Assembly: GCA_964423745.1 (NCBI GenBank)
Contig: CAYRGG010000039.1
Location: forward strand, 1 to 41,748
Origin: CAYRGG01 sp964423745
GTDB taxonomy: Bacteria; Pseudomonadota; Gammaproteobacteria; Competibacterales; Competibacteraceae
DNA length: 41,748 nt
Direction of reading: 5' to 3'
A program made the translations under genes and the position numbers. This document shows, in pieces, positions 34,435 to 41,748 of the stretch. Position 1 is the first letter of the stretch. Every line of letters starts with the position of its first letter. The notes under the pieces were generated by a model. It was not told the origin of the DNA and made no database searches. It saw nothing but the letters and a program-made list of their open reading frames with translations.

Positions 34435-34539
34435 AGGATTTGCGTAGCTCGTGAAAGAGGTGTCTGCGGCCTGGATGGCCGCAGTCAAGCCTATAGGGAC
34501 ATATTCACGGTGTCCTCTGGAACGAGCTGCGTAAATTCT
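34435..34539 (+). repeat. 105-bp dispersed inverted-repeat element, copy 3
   Basis: Begins AGGATTTGCGTAGCTCGT and ends ACGAGCTGCGTAAATTCT; core TGCGGCCTGGATGGCCGCA is perfect, AAGCC/TATAGGGA is diverged. It overlaps the last 49 bp of cobL, which ends inside it at 34491, so about 16 C-terminal residues of that protein are repeat-derived. Confidence 0.85.
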
Positions 34540-35783
34540 GATTTTATAAGCTGCATTAGCAACACAGGTAAATAGGGTCGCAATACCCGCTGTCCTCCTA
34601 AACGGTCTTCCCGGGCAATGCTCAGTTCTGTAAAGTAAGCGGTCTGTTCACCAGCAAAGCGATAAAGATCCATCCGACTATTTTCGGTCACGGCGCTGGC
34701 CACCAACCGTCCCCCTGGTAACAAACGCTGCCAGACAATTTGCAGCATGTCTAATAAGCGCCCTTTGCTACCGCCTATAAAAACGGTGTTGGGAGGCGGT
34801 AACGTTGCCAACGCCTCTGGAGCGTGACCAGCGATAATATGCAGATTGTTGACCACCCCGAACCGTTCCCTATTGGCTGCCAAACAGGCGAGACGTTGTT
34901 CATGGCATTCAACGGCGTAAAGCGCCCCGTGAGGATTCCAGCGCGACCACTCCACGGCAACACCACCACAGCCCGCCCCCACATCCCAACCGATCTCGTC
35001 GGCCCGAGGGCTGAGCAGAGATAAAACCATCAAACGTACTTCCCGTTTGCTAATCATACCCCGACCCGTTTCGCCATCGGTCACAAAATTCTCGTCGGAA
35101 ATCCCTGGAAATTCCGGCAATATGCCCCCTGGACCGCGGGTTTCCAAAATCGTTACATTCAGGGGTGCAAACGCTAGATCCTTAGCAGCCAACTCAGCAG
35201 CTTGGAAACAATGCACCTGTTCTTCTGGCAACCCTAGATTTTCAGCAATCCAAAGGATGGAATCGCCTAAGCCTGCCTCATGGACGAGCTGAGCGATCGC
35301 CATAGGGTTGTTGACTGAGTCGGTCAGCAATCCATACAGTTGATTAGTTTTTAAGGCAGCCCGCAGACTCAGCAAAGGCCGACCATGGAGGCTCATGATT
35401 GTGGCATCCTGCCAGGGTCGCTTGATGCGTGCAAACGCCGCTTGGATGCTGGAAACATGGGGATGAAACTGCACCTGTTCCGGGGGCAAGTAACGCAGCA
35501 GTAAAGCACCGATACCATAAAATAATGGATCTCCTGACCCTAACAAGACAATATGTTGGCCAGCGTACTGCTCCAACAGAGGCCAGAGTTCTTGCATAGG
35601 TTTCGGGTAGGGGTAAATTTTAGCGGTCAAGGAGGTCATATTTGCTGTAAAGGCGTTTGCCGCGCCGATGATGACCTCGGCTTGTTGCAAAGCCTTCCGG
35701 GCTGCACTGGAAAGAACCGGCGGGTTATCTATCCCGAGACCGATAACCTGCATGGGCGGACCAGACCAGGATACTGCTGTCAT
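34491..35783 (-). CDS. cobL: Precorrin-6Y C5,15-methyltransferase (decarboxylating), CbiE-CbiT fusion
   Basis: 430 residues, two fused domains. CbiE part (about 10-205): IGLGIDNPPVLSSAARKAL, VLLGSGDPLFYGIG. CbiT part (about 240-400): TDGETGRGMISKREVR, the SAM motif WDVGAGCGGVAVEWS and NTVFIGGSKG. It methylates C5 and C15 and decarboxylates the acetate at C12. The last ~16 residues (about 415-430) come from repeat copy 3 and have no counterpart expected in the family. Start overlaps the CbiX-like gene by 4 bp. Confidence 0.92.
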   Translation of the reverse strand: MTAVSWSGPPMQVIGLGIDNPPVLSSAARKALQQAEVIIGAANAFTANMTSLTAKIYPYPKPMQELWPLLEQYAGQHIVLLGSGDPLFYGIGALLLRYLPPEQVQFHPHVSSIQAAFARIKRPWQDATIMSLHGRPLLSLRAALKTNQLYGLLTDSVNNPMAIAQLVHEAGLGDSILWIAENLGLPEEQVHCFQAAELAAKDLAFAPLNVTILETRGPGGILPEFPGISDENFVTDGETGRGMISKREVRLMVLSLLSPRADEIGWDVGAGCGGVAVEWSRWNPHGALYAVECHEQRLACLAANRERFGVVNNLHIIAGHAPEALATLPPPNTVFIGGSKGRLLDMLQIVWQRLLPGGRLVASAVTENSRMDLYRFAGEQTAYFTELSIAREDRLGGQRVLRPYLPVLLMQLIKSEFTQLVPEDTVNMSL

Positions 35784-36379
35784 GGGTGATGGTGTCCTGG
35801 CGTATCGACAGTATGTGGGATTCCATCATGGTCATGAGGTGCGCGATAACTGCACTGAAAACAGTTGCGCAAGCCAGCGCCCTTTTCTACTTGGGTCTGG
35901 CGTAAGATAGGATGTGCATCAAGGAGGGGTGTTAGAACAGCAGTGACATTTGGATGCAAACTCTGCAAAGCGTCTTTCAGAATAGAAACTTTATGGAGTG
36001 AATTATTGGAAAAAAGCACACAGGGAAACACAACAATACGACGAAAACCCAGTCGACAGATATGTTCTAAGCTGACCGAGATGGGCGGCCAAGCTGATTT
36101 GTGGAAGCCTACGGTTGCCCAGCCAAAGCCTAAACCTTCCCAAAGCATACGGGATAGTTTGACAAGATTAGCGTTAACCTCGGTATTAAATTCGCCCGAC
36201 GCTGCCACCAGCAATGCGGTTTGGTCGCGCTGGTAGGGAAACGGAAATTGCCCTTCGCAAGCTTCGATGGAGGCTTTTGCCGACCTGAGTACGCTGGCCT
36301 GTAGCAACAAAGGCTGCACGTCGTCAAAAACTGGACCAAGGGGAAGCATAGCGATACTGTGAGGATTTTTAGTAGTCAT
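35780..36379 (-). CDS. CbiX-like half protein lacking the catalytic histidines
   Basis: 199 residues. Residues about 50-183 align with the C-terminal half of the full CbiX at 40590: ALLVAASGEFNTEVNANLVKL versus LLLMVGRGTSDSDVNSNISKM; RMLWEGLGFGWATVGF versus RLIWESMGFAWAETCY; GFRRIVVFPCVLFSN versus GYRQVIVFPYMLFMG; and RNCFQCSYR versus MNCHLCQYK. The N-terminal half with GHGTR and AAGH is absent, so it cannot be a chelatase by itself. It keeps the CxxC pair and ends in a small His-rich tail (HDHDGIPH...GHHHP). It sits inside the operon, 6 bp from cbiA/cobB, so a cobalt or Fe-S binding accessory role is possible. Function unknown. Confidence 0.75.
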   Translation of the reverse strand: MTTKNPHSIAMLPLGPVFDDVQPLLLQASVLRSAKASIEACEGQFPFPYQRDQTALLVAASGEFNTEVNANLVKLSRMLWEGLGFGWATVGFHKSAWPPISVSLEHICRLGFRRIVVFPCVLFSNNSLHKVSILKDALQSLHPNVTAVLTPLLDAHPILRQTQVEKGAGLRNCFQCSYRAPHDHDGIPHTVDTPGHHHP

Positions 36380-36385
36380 AGTTGA

Positions 36386-37678
36386 TTAAGGCAGGAAAAG
36401 CTGAGCAGTGGCTGGAGGATTTCCAGGGAAATAGAGGTGTAAATAAGATGCGGTTAACCGTTTTGTGCGATAAATGGCTTCCCCAGGCGAACCACCTCGG
36501 CGGGGTGTTCCCCGCACCAGAGGGGATAAGGGGATGTCACTGCGAGAGTGATGAAACGTATGACCGCGTAATTCGCCTTCGGGTAGCGCAGCGGTTTGAA
36601 AACCCAATGCGGCCAGGCGAGGTTGCATAACGGCGTGACCCGGTAGCAAACCTACCATGGCAGCGCCCTGACCTTGTTTGTCGGTGAGAGTTTCCAGCAG
36701 GTACAACATACCCCCGCATTCAGCATAAATAGGTTTACCGGCTTGATAATGTTGATGTAATGCCTGCCGCATACCGCGATTGTTGGATAACGGTTCCAGA
36801 TGTAATTCTGGATAACCCCCCGGCAAATACAGACTATCTACCCTCGGTAGGGTCGAATCTTGTAACGGCGAAAAGAACACTAACTCGGCGCCAAGATCTC
36901 GTAACAATGCTAAGTTGGCCGGATATAAAAACGAAAATGCGCGATCATGGGCGACGCTAATGCGCACACCCGTTAATAATCGAGGTGGTGGTTTAGCGCT
37001 CTGAGCGGGGAAAATGACTGTCTCGGGGAGATCCGTCAGACAAGTCTCCGCGATGGCGGCGGCAGCAGCATTCAGACGCTTATCCAAATCGTCGATTTCT
37101 TCCGCTTGTACTAATCCTAAGTGACGGTCGGGTAGGGCGATGGTGGGGTCACGGGGCAATGCGCCGAAGTAATTACAGTCCGTTGGGAGGCTGCTGGTCA
37201 ACATGGCGCCGTGGCCGACGCTGGCCACTTGATTGGCAAGCACCCCGGCAAAGGGTAAACCGTTGCGATAGTGGGCTAGACCGTAGGCAATAGCGCCAAA
37301 GGTCTGCGCCATGGCCTGGGCCTGAATCACCGCCAACACGGGTATGCCAAAAAATTCCGCAAGATCCGCGCTGGACGGTTCACCGTCGAATAAGCCCATC
37401 ACCCCCTCGATCAAAATCAAGTCGGCTTCTCTGGCGGCTTCGTACAGCAATTGCTGACAAGCTTGCTCGCCCACCATCCAGAGATCTAATTGGTAGACTG
37501 GAGAGCCAGCAGCGTGTCCTAAAATCATGGGATCGAGAAAATCGGGCCCGGTCTTAAAAACGTGTACTCGCCGACCGCGTTGGCGATGATGACGAGCCAG
37601 CGCCGCCGTGGCGATGGTTTTGCCTTGACCCGAGGCGGGAGCGCTAATCAACAAGGCGGGACAGCTATATCCTGTCAT
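36386..37678 (-). CDS. cobB: Cobyrinic acid a,c-diamide synthase CobB/CbiA
   Basis: 430 residues from ATG 37678 (MTGYSCPALLISAPASGQGKT); an ATG eight codons earlier would overlap cobJ. It amidates carboxyls a and c with glutamine. P-loop SAPASGQGKT (12-21); EGVMGLFDG; C-terminal triad glutaminase domain with LPGGYPELH and catalytic Cys in AECGGMLYL. Near the C-terminus, SPLVRGTPRRGGSPGEA (about 395-411) reads as a low-complexity insertion compared with relatives. Starts 8 bp after the cobJ stop. Confidence 0.9.
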   Translation of the reverse strand: MTGYSCPALLISAPASGQGKTIATAALARHHRQRGRRVHVFKTGPDFLDPMILGHAAGSPVYQLDLWMVGEQACQQLLYEAAREADLILIEGVMGLFDGEPSSADLAEFFGIPVLAVIQAQAMAQTFGAIAYGLAHYRNGLPFAGVLANQVASVGHGAMLTSSLPTDCNYFGALPRDPTIALPDRHLGLVQAEEIDDLDKRLNAAAAAIAETCLTDLPETVIFPAQSAKPPPRLLTGVRISVAHDRAFSFLYPANLALLRDLGAELVFFSPLQDSTLPRVDSLYLPGGYPELHLEPLSNNRGMRQALHQHYQAGKPIYAECGGMLYLLETLTDKQGQGAAMVGLLPGHAVMQPRLAALGFQTAALPEGELRGHTFHHSRSDIPLSPLVRGTPRRGGSPGEAIYRTKRLTASYLHLYFPGNPPATAQLFLP

Positions 37679-37685
37679 GGTGGTT

Positions 37686-38450
37686 TTATTCCAGAGGTAC
37701 ATCCAGTTTTTGCCGATAGCCCCGGGGCGTATACACCCAATCTCCTAGACGTCGGGTTTCCTGATTACCCACTAACACCAAAGTGAGCATATTCAAGGCG
37801 TCTGGATTAAGTTGGCCCAGGGTGGTGATGGTGATAGATTCGCCAGGGCGCGTTATATTGAAGGCCACGATCGTCGGCGTTCCCGGGTTACGGTAGCCCA
37901 GTAAAATCTCTTTAGCCTTGCTGAGTTGCCAGGTGCGATGCTTAGAGACAGCATTGTAAAAAGCCACGACGAAATCCCCCTGGGCGGCTGCATAAATGCG
38001 CCTTTCGATAACCTCCCAGGGTGTCAATAGATCGGATAAAGAGATGGCGCAAAAATCATGGGCGAGGGGTGCGCCGACCCGAGCCGCTACCGCTTGCATG
38101 GCCGAGACGCCGGGAATGACTTCAATGTCGACGCCTTGCCAAGGGGGTTGTGGTTGATGGTCTAGCAGTTCAAAAACCACCGTGGCCATGGCGTAGATAC
38201 CCGCATCGCCACTGGAAATCAACGCCGTGGTTCGACCACTGGCCGCCAAGTCCAGCGCCAACCGGGCGCGGGTAATTTCTTCCCCCATGGGTGGTTTATG
38301 GAGCTGCTTACCAGCGGCTAGTGGACCCAGTAGTCTGAGAAACAGCCCGTGGCCCACCAAGTCGCTACAGGTAGTCAGCGCCTTTTCCGCGGCAGGCGTC
38401 AGATACGCCAGATCGCCAGGGCCGCTGCCTATTATATAAAGTTGCTTCAT
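37686..38450 (-). CDS. cobJ: Precorrin-3B C17-methyltransferase CobJ/CbiH
   Basis: 254 residues; ring-contracting methyltransferase that methylates C17. Motifs: YIIGSGPGDLAYLTPAA (5-21), DLVGHGLFLRLL, LISSGDAGIYAMATVVFE (about 78-95), IPGVSAMQAVAARVGAPLAHD and FVVAFYNAVSK. Overlaps cbiG by 4 bp upstream. Since cbiG and cbiX are present and cobG is not seen, the anaerobic-type reaction is more likely. Confidence 0.92.
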   Translation of the reverse strand: MKQLYIIGSGPGDLAYLTPAAEKALTTCSDLVGHGLFLRLLGPLAAGKQLHKPPMGEEITRARLALDLAASGRTTALISSGDAGIYAMATVVFELLDHQPQPPWQGVDIEVIPGVSAMQAVAARVGAPLAHDFCAISLSDLLTPWEVIERRIYAAAQGDFVVAFYNAVSKHRTWQLSKAKEILLGYRNPGTPTIVAFNITRPGESITITTLGQLNPDALNMLTLVLVGNQETRRLGDWVYTPRGYRQKLDVPLE

Positions 38451-39223
38451 AGTGTTCTGGCTGCGTCGTAAACCCTTGCCACGGCGAAGGTTGCATAGGG
38501 GTTTTTATGTTTGGGGATGAGCAATTCCGCACACTGATCGACCAACCGTTCCGCATGGGCTAATGCGGCGGCTTCAGCAACCCCGTAGCAACCGGTTTCA
38601 CGAAATACGATCTCCGAGTGCTGGGTCAAGCGTTGGTTATAAGCCAATAACGTGGTTGCTGGATAGCATGTGAAAGGAATAGCCAGGACTTCTGCTAAGG
38701 TGCGAAGTCCCGCTTCGTTTTGTTTTATGTCGATGCTGGCGATGGCGGTCAAGTCCTGACGACTTAGACCGTGGCTTTGCAGGGTGGTGTCCAATAGCGC
38801 CAAAAGGGGTGGTAAAGGACAATAGCGGGCGCAACCGACTCCGGCAATCAGCAACGGGTTAGTGTAACGTTGCGCACCGGTAATGACGCATTGGGCGGCG
38901 AGAATATTACTCACCTGGCGTCCCCATTCATTAGCCCCGCCTTCATGACCGGCCAGAAGGGGGATCACATGGCGGCCGTGTTCATCCATAACCAAGACGG
39001 CAGGATCATGATATTTGTCCCGCAGCACGGGCGCCAACGTGCGCACAGCGATACCTGTAGCGCAGATTAGGATCAGCCGATGTCCTGCTTGGAAGCGTTC
39101 CTGAACGCAGCTTTGAAAGGGTTGCGGCTGGTGTAAATGTTCTGCATGGAGATAATGGGACAAAAGCCGCTGCGTCAAGGCGTGTCCCGGCTCCGTCAGA
39201 CTAACGATGGTGATAGGCTTCAT
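38447..39223 (-). CDS. cbiG: Cobalt-precorrin-5A hydrolase CbiG
   Basis: 258 residues. Opens the delta-lactone of cobalt-precorrin-5A, releasing acetaldehyde, in the early-cobalt pathway. N-terminal domain with LICATGIAVRTLAPVL and LLAGHEGGANEWG (about 88-100), and C-terminal domain with LIAGVGCARYCPLPPL and KQNEAGLRTLAEVL. The linker domain found in longer CbiG is short. Its presence, with CbiX, supports the cobalt-early (anaerobic) route. Overlaps cobI and cobJ by 4 bp. Confidence 0.9.
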   Translation of the reverse strand: MKPITIVSLTEPGHALTQRLLSHYLHAEHLHQPQPFQSCVQERFQAGHRLILICATGIAVRTLAPVLRDKYHDPAVLVMDEHGRHVIPLLAGHEGGANEWGRQVSNILAAQCVITGAQRYTNPLLIAGVGCARYCPLPPLLALLDTTLQSHGLSRQDLTAIASIDIKQNEAGLRTLAEVLAIPFTCYPATTLLAYNQRLTQHSEIVFRETGCYGVAEAAALAHAERLVDQCAELLIPKHKNPYATFAVARVYDAARTL

Positions 39224-39933
39224 TGACCGCCGCCGCGGGTGACTAAAAACATGGCGAAATAGGGGCCCGGCGTCAGCTCCAAGTTAGCCACTTGCGGGAC
39301 AATACGCTGAGCGGGTCTGGTTGCCTGTTCCACATAAACGGCGTCCCCGATGCGACCGGTTTCCTGTAACAACTGTAGTATTTGGGGTCGATGGCGACCA
39401 GGTTTCATAATGGCCACATTGTCATAGCCACTGAGCGCCTTATGGAGCGCTACTGCACTGGCTGTTGCCGGTATCACCGCTAGTCGTTCATCGCCTGCCG
39501 CCAAAGATCGACCCGTGACAGCTGCGACCGCACTGACCGAATTGACCCCTGGAATTACGGTACAGGGAAACTGCTTTCCCAAACGCTGAAAAAGGTAATT
39601 AAAACTTCCATAAAACAAAGGATCGCCTTCGCAGAGAATGGCCACATCTCGCCCGATAGTGAGCTCTTCACTGAGAATCGTCGCAGCCTCATCATAAGCC
39701 TGGTTGGCTAACGCTCGATCCGTCTGGCAAGAAATGGGAATAGGCACTTCCCGTTGTCCATTGAGCCATTGGGCGACGATTTCCCGAGCCTGGGAGCGAC
39801 CTTGTTTGGAAACCAGATAAGCGATAACCCGGGTTTTTTCAATAATATTTACCGCTTTTAGCGTCAATAACTCTGGATCACCCGGTCCCACGCCGACGCC
39901 GTAGACGCAGCCTGGTGTGTGCGTCGCTATCAT
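39220..39933 (-). CDS. cobI: Precorrin-2 C20-methyltransferase CobI/CbiL
   Basis: 237 residues; adds the C20 methyl group. Motifs: GVGVGPGDPELLTLKAV (13-29), VIAYLVSKQGRSQAREI, ILCEGDPLFYGSFNYLFQRL (about 97-116), VIPGVNSVSAVAAVTGRSL and NVAIMKPG. 4-bp overlaps on both sides show tight coupling with cobH and cbiG. Confidence 0.92.
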   Translation of the reverse strand: MIATHTPGCVYGVGVGPGDPELLTLKAVNIIEKTRVIAYLVSKQGRSQAREIVAQWLNGQREVPIPISCQTDRALANQAYDEAATILSEELTIGRDVAILCEGDPLFYGSFNYLFQRLGKQFPCTVIPGVNSVSAVAAVTGRSLAAGDERLAVIPATASAVALHKALSGYDNVAIMKPGRHRPQILQLLQETGRIGDAVYVEQATRPAQRIVPQVANLELTPGPYFAMFLVTRGGGQ

Positions 39934-40577
39934 AAACGGATACCATTGTGAAGTCGTGCCAACGCGTTAACCGCAGCGACGGCGAGGGTGCTGCCGCCGC
40001 GGTTGCCTTGCACGGTGATACAGGGAATGGAAAAATGTTGTGGTCCATGTTCTAGCAATGCCACCTTGGATTCCTGAGCATTGATGAAGCCTACGGGCAT
40101 GCCAATAATCAAAGCTGGCTTGGGCGAACCCTCGTAGAGCATTTCCAGTAATCGGAATAATGCTGTGGGCGCATTGCCGATGGCCACAATACTGCCAGCT
40201 AGATGGTCGGTCCATTGCGCCATGGCTGCCATGCTGCGGGTTTCCCCAGATTGCTTAGCTCGTTCAATGGTCATGGCGCTGCGTAAGAAACAGTGCACCT
40301 CACCCGCTAAATAATGGCGATTGATGCCTTGCCGTACCATATCTACGTCGCAGAGAACAGCAGCGCCCGCGTCTAGCGCAGCTAACCCCGCCGCCACCGC
40401 GTCCGGACTGAAATAGATCGCGCCACTGATGCTGGGATCACCACTGGTATGTACCAGGCGCATGGCAATCTGTTGCTGATCCGCATCAAAGCGGCTGAGA
40501 TCGGTCAGCTGACGAATTTGCTCGAAGGACCGGCGCTCGATTTCGTGAGGATCGGTTAAGTAGTCAAAACGACTCAT
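39930..40577 (-). CDS. cobH: Precorrin-8X methylmutase CobH/CbiC
   Basis: 215 residues; moves the methyl group from C11 to C12 to give hydrogenobyrinate or cobyrinate. DPHEIERRSFEQI (9-21), RLVHTSGDPSISGAIYF (about 45-61, with the catalytic His48), CDVDMVRQGI, GNAPTALFRLLEM and GMPVGFINAQESK (about 159-171). Follows cbiX by 12 bp and overlaps cobI by 4 bp. Confidence 0.93.
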   Translation of the reverse strand: MSRFDYLTDPHEIERRSFEQIRQLTDLSRFDADQQQIAMRLVHTSGDPSISGAIYFSPDAVAAGLAALDAGAAVLCDVDMVRQGINRHYLAGEVHCFLRSAMTIERAKQSGETRSMAAMAQWTDHLAGSIVAIGNAPTALFRLLEMLYEGSPKPALIIGMPVGFINAQESKVALLEHGPQHFSIPCITVQGNRGGSTLAVAAVNALARLHNGIRL

Positions 40578-40589
40578 GATGCAATCAGC

Positions 40590-41489
40590 CTAAATTTGGG
40601 AGTGGCCATGGTGATGATGGTGATGGTGATGGTGGTGATGACTGGTTTGCGGCTGACCATGGCGGTGTTCGTAACCGACGATAAGCTCTTTATACTGGCA
40701 AAGGTGGCAGTTCATCTGGTTGTCACCCGCTTCGGTCTGGTGGAGTCTTTCTAGCAGAGTCTCAACGATCAACGGATGGGCATTAAGATAGGGCGCTACG
40801 AGGGCTTTGCTGTTGGGATGCTGGGCACGATAGGCATCAACAGCGCCATGAATGTACTGAACCAAACGCCCCATGAATAGCATATAGGGAAAAACGATCA
40901 CCTGCCGATAGCCCAGCTGGTGGGTTTGCTCCAAAGCTTCGGGCAGTAAGGGCTTTGTGACCGCGCAATAACAGGTCTCCGCCCAGGCAAAGCCCATGGA
41001 CTCCCAAATCAATCGTGTCATTTTACTGATATTAGAGTTCACATCGGAGTCCGAGGTGCCACGACCTACCATCAGCAACAGGGTTGCTTTACGATCATAG
41101 CCCGCCCCAAATGCTGACTCGGTTTCTTCAATGCGCGTTTTTATAACGTGCAGCATGTTTGGGTGGACTCCCAAATCCCGCCCAAAAACCAGTTTGACCT
41201 GCGGATGAGCCTCCTGAACGGCCTTAAGGGCAGCCGGTATGTCGTTTTTGATATGGCCAGCAGCCATGAGCATAACCGGCATTACAGTGATTGTACGAAA
41301 GCCTCTGTGAATGAGTTTCTCGATACCCGATTCCAGGGAGGGTGGTGCCAACTCCAAAAAGCTGGCGATACACTGGCGGTCCGGTAGAGCATTATTCACT
41401 TTGTGAGCAAAATTCTGAAATTCACTGACACCGGCGGCGATGCGAGTGCCGTGGCCGAGCAATAACACGGCAGGAGGTTGAGAGATCAT
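40590..41489 (-). CDS. cbiX: Sirohydrochlorin cobaltochelatase CbiX with His tail
   Basis: 299 residues from ATG 41489 (a GTG two codons earlier is open; neither has a clear RBS). It inserts cobalt into sirohydrochlorin at the start of the early-cobalt pathway. Two chelatase-like halves: the N-terminal one has active-site His13 (LLLGHGTR) and His79 (MLMAAGHIKND); the C-terminal one (about 135-250) lacks both. It ends with MNCHLC (about 259-264), the MxCxxC motif reported for the Fe-S centre of long CbiX, and 11 consecutive His. First gene of the cluster, downstream of the riboswitch. Confidence 0.9.
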   Translation of the reverse strand: MISQPPAVLLLGHGTRIAAGVSEFQNFAHKVNNALPDRQCIASFLELAPPSLESGIEKLIHRGFRTITVMPVMLMAAGHIKNDIPAALKAVQEAHPQVKLVFGRDLGVHPNMLHVIKTRIEETESAFGAGYDRKATLLLMVGRGTSDSDVNSNISKMTRLIWESMGFAWAETCYCAVTKPLLPEALEQTHQLGYRQVIVFPYMLFMGRLVQYIHGAVDAYRAQHPNSKALVAPYLNAHPLIVETLLERLHQTEAGDNQMNCHLCQYKELIVGYEHRHGQPQTSHHHHHHHHHHHGHSQI

Positions 41490-41500
41490 AGGCACGTTAT

Positions 41501-41602
41501 AAAGTAGTGTTGATCGAATAATCTTTCCGTTTTGGTCACAATGTCAGACACAGGGTAATTCCCCTTGGCAGCCAATGGACTTAGAGCAATGGACACTACT
41601 TT
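41501..41602. mobile_element. 102-bp MITE-like insertion between riboswitch and cbiX
   Basis: AAAGTAGTGT at 41501-41510 and ACACTACTTT at 41593-41602 form perfect 10-bp terminal inverted repeats. No coding sequence is supported inside. The element ends about 11 bp before the cbiX ATG, so it may have replaced the original ribosome-binding region. No target duplication is visible. The end plus two bases (AAAGTAGTGTCC, minus strand) also occurs at 26663-26674. Confidence 0.5.
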
Positions 41603-41629
41603 GTGGAGAAAGCAACCGTGTGATAGCGT

Positions 41630-41647
41630 AAAAAACGCCGCACCGGC
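41630..41647 (-). terminator. Predicted riboswitch-controlled terminator
   Basis: On the minus strand GCCG-GTG-CGGC (41647-41637) is followed after one G by six T (41635-41630). AGGCCGGT (41649-41642), which overlaps the left arm, is perfectly complementary to ACCGGCCT (41694-41687) at the riboswitch 3' end. Pairing of those would break the terminator (antiterminator); cobalamin binding would free it. The 4-bp stem is short. Confidence 0.55.
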
Positions 41648-41686
41648 CTTCATCGCCCTCCGCAATGCCAAAAGCCTCGACACTTT

Positions 41687-41748
41687 AGGCCGGTCTCCGG
41701 GCTTGCGAATGAGGCTGATACCTCCTCAGGCAGCCTTCCCATGAGTTA
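41687..41748 (-). promoter_or_regulatory. Cobalamin riboswitch, 3' part (truncated by window edge)
   Basis: Minus strand reads CATGGGAAGG, a CTGAGGAGG...CAGCCTC arm, then AAGCCCGGAGACCGGCCT, the conserved end of the cobalamin riboswitch (compare AAGNCAGGAGACCNGCC). The GGGAAGG is the conserved element before the B12 box. The 5' half, including the B12 box, is beyond the window. It lies 190 bp upstream of cbiX, and should shut the cluster off when adenosylcobalamin is plentiful. Confidence 0.82.

Noticed and set aside
40600..40640. GGTGAT-rich stretch as a CRISPR-like or tandem array
   Set aside because: It is the His-codon tract at the end of cbiX; there are no repeat-spacer units.
41486..41683. 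65-codon minus-strand open frame upstream of cbiX
   Set aside because: It covers the terminator and the MITE-like element and has no RBS or homology I recognise; treated as leader RNA.

Overview
The window is a piece of a gammaproteobacterial chromosome of moderate GC content. The clearest marker is the block ygfB-pepP-ubiH-ubiI (minus strand) diverging from a TIGR02449-like gene, zapA, a 6S RNA and fau (plus strand), which is the E. coli-type arrangement. Ubiquinone hydroxylases, ZnuABC/Zur, UppP, PhoP/PhoQ-like pairs and an olsB-olsA ornithine-lipid pair fit this. I do not assign a genus.

Layout. 1-862: 5' part of a secreted RTX/LEPR-XLL protein that runs into an aspartate tract at the window edge. 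1318-5828: rtcB, prpD, prpB (RNA ligase plus two methylcitrate-cycle enzymes) and uppP. 5849-7123: RES-type toxin-antitoxin pair with its operator. 7290-8582: purine permease. 8632-12748: minus-strand cluster of a DUF4397 lipoprotein, a CrtC/AttH-like lipocalin protein and a diheme cytochrome c lipoprotein. 12963-14499: one broken and one intact Phd/VapC-type module with several small repeats between them. 14577-17616: Zur operator, znuACB and zur. 17626-20060: PepSY protein, response regulator, histidine kinase (first copy) with a direct-repeat operator. 20118-26593: ubiI, ubiH, pepP, ygfB, then TIGR02449-like, zapA, 6S RNA, fau and an EVE-domain gene. 26636-31822: a PepSY protein, a split YeeE/YedE sulfur transporter with a Met-rich periplasmic protein, and a divergent cytochrome b561-PepSY-regulator-kinase operon (second copy). 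32045-33600: olsB-olsA. 33623-41748: a nine-gene cobalamin (corrin ring) cluster led by a truncated cobalamin riboswitch.

How the parts connect. The most interesting signal is regulatory. Four promoters (upstream of all three PepSY genes or operons, and of the Met-rich/YeeE operon) carry TTCAG-N6-TTCAG-like direct repeats with an 11-bp period, placed 10-11 bp upstream of a plausible -10 element. This is the architecture of PhoP boxes and resembles the Pseudomonas BqsR/CarR box. It suggests that the two encoded PhoP-like regulators control a small cell-envelope, redox and sulfur regulon within this window.

Other notable items are a CbiX paralogue made only of the non-catalytic half, a cobalamin riboswitch with a readable terminator/antiterminator, a 105-bp dispersed repeat in three copies (one forming the C-terminus of CobL), and a vapC gene cut off after 11 codons.
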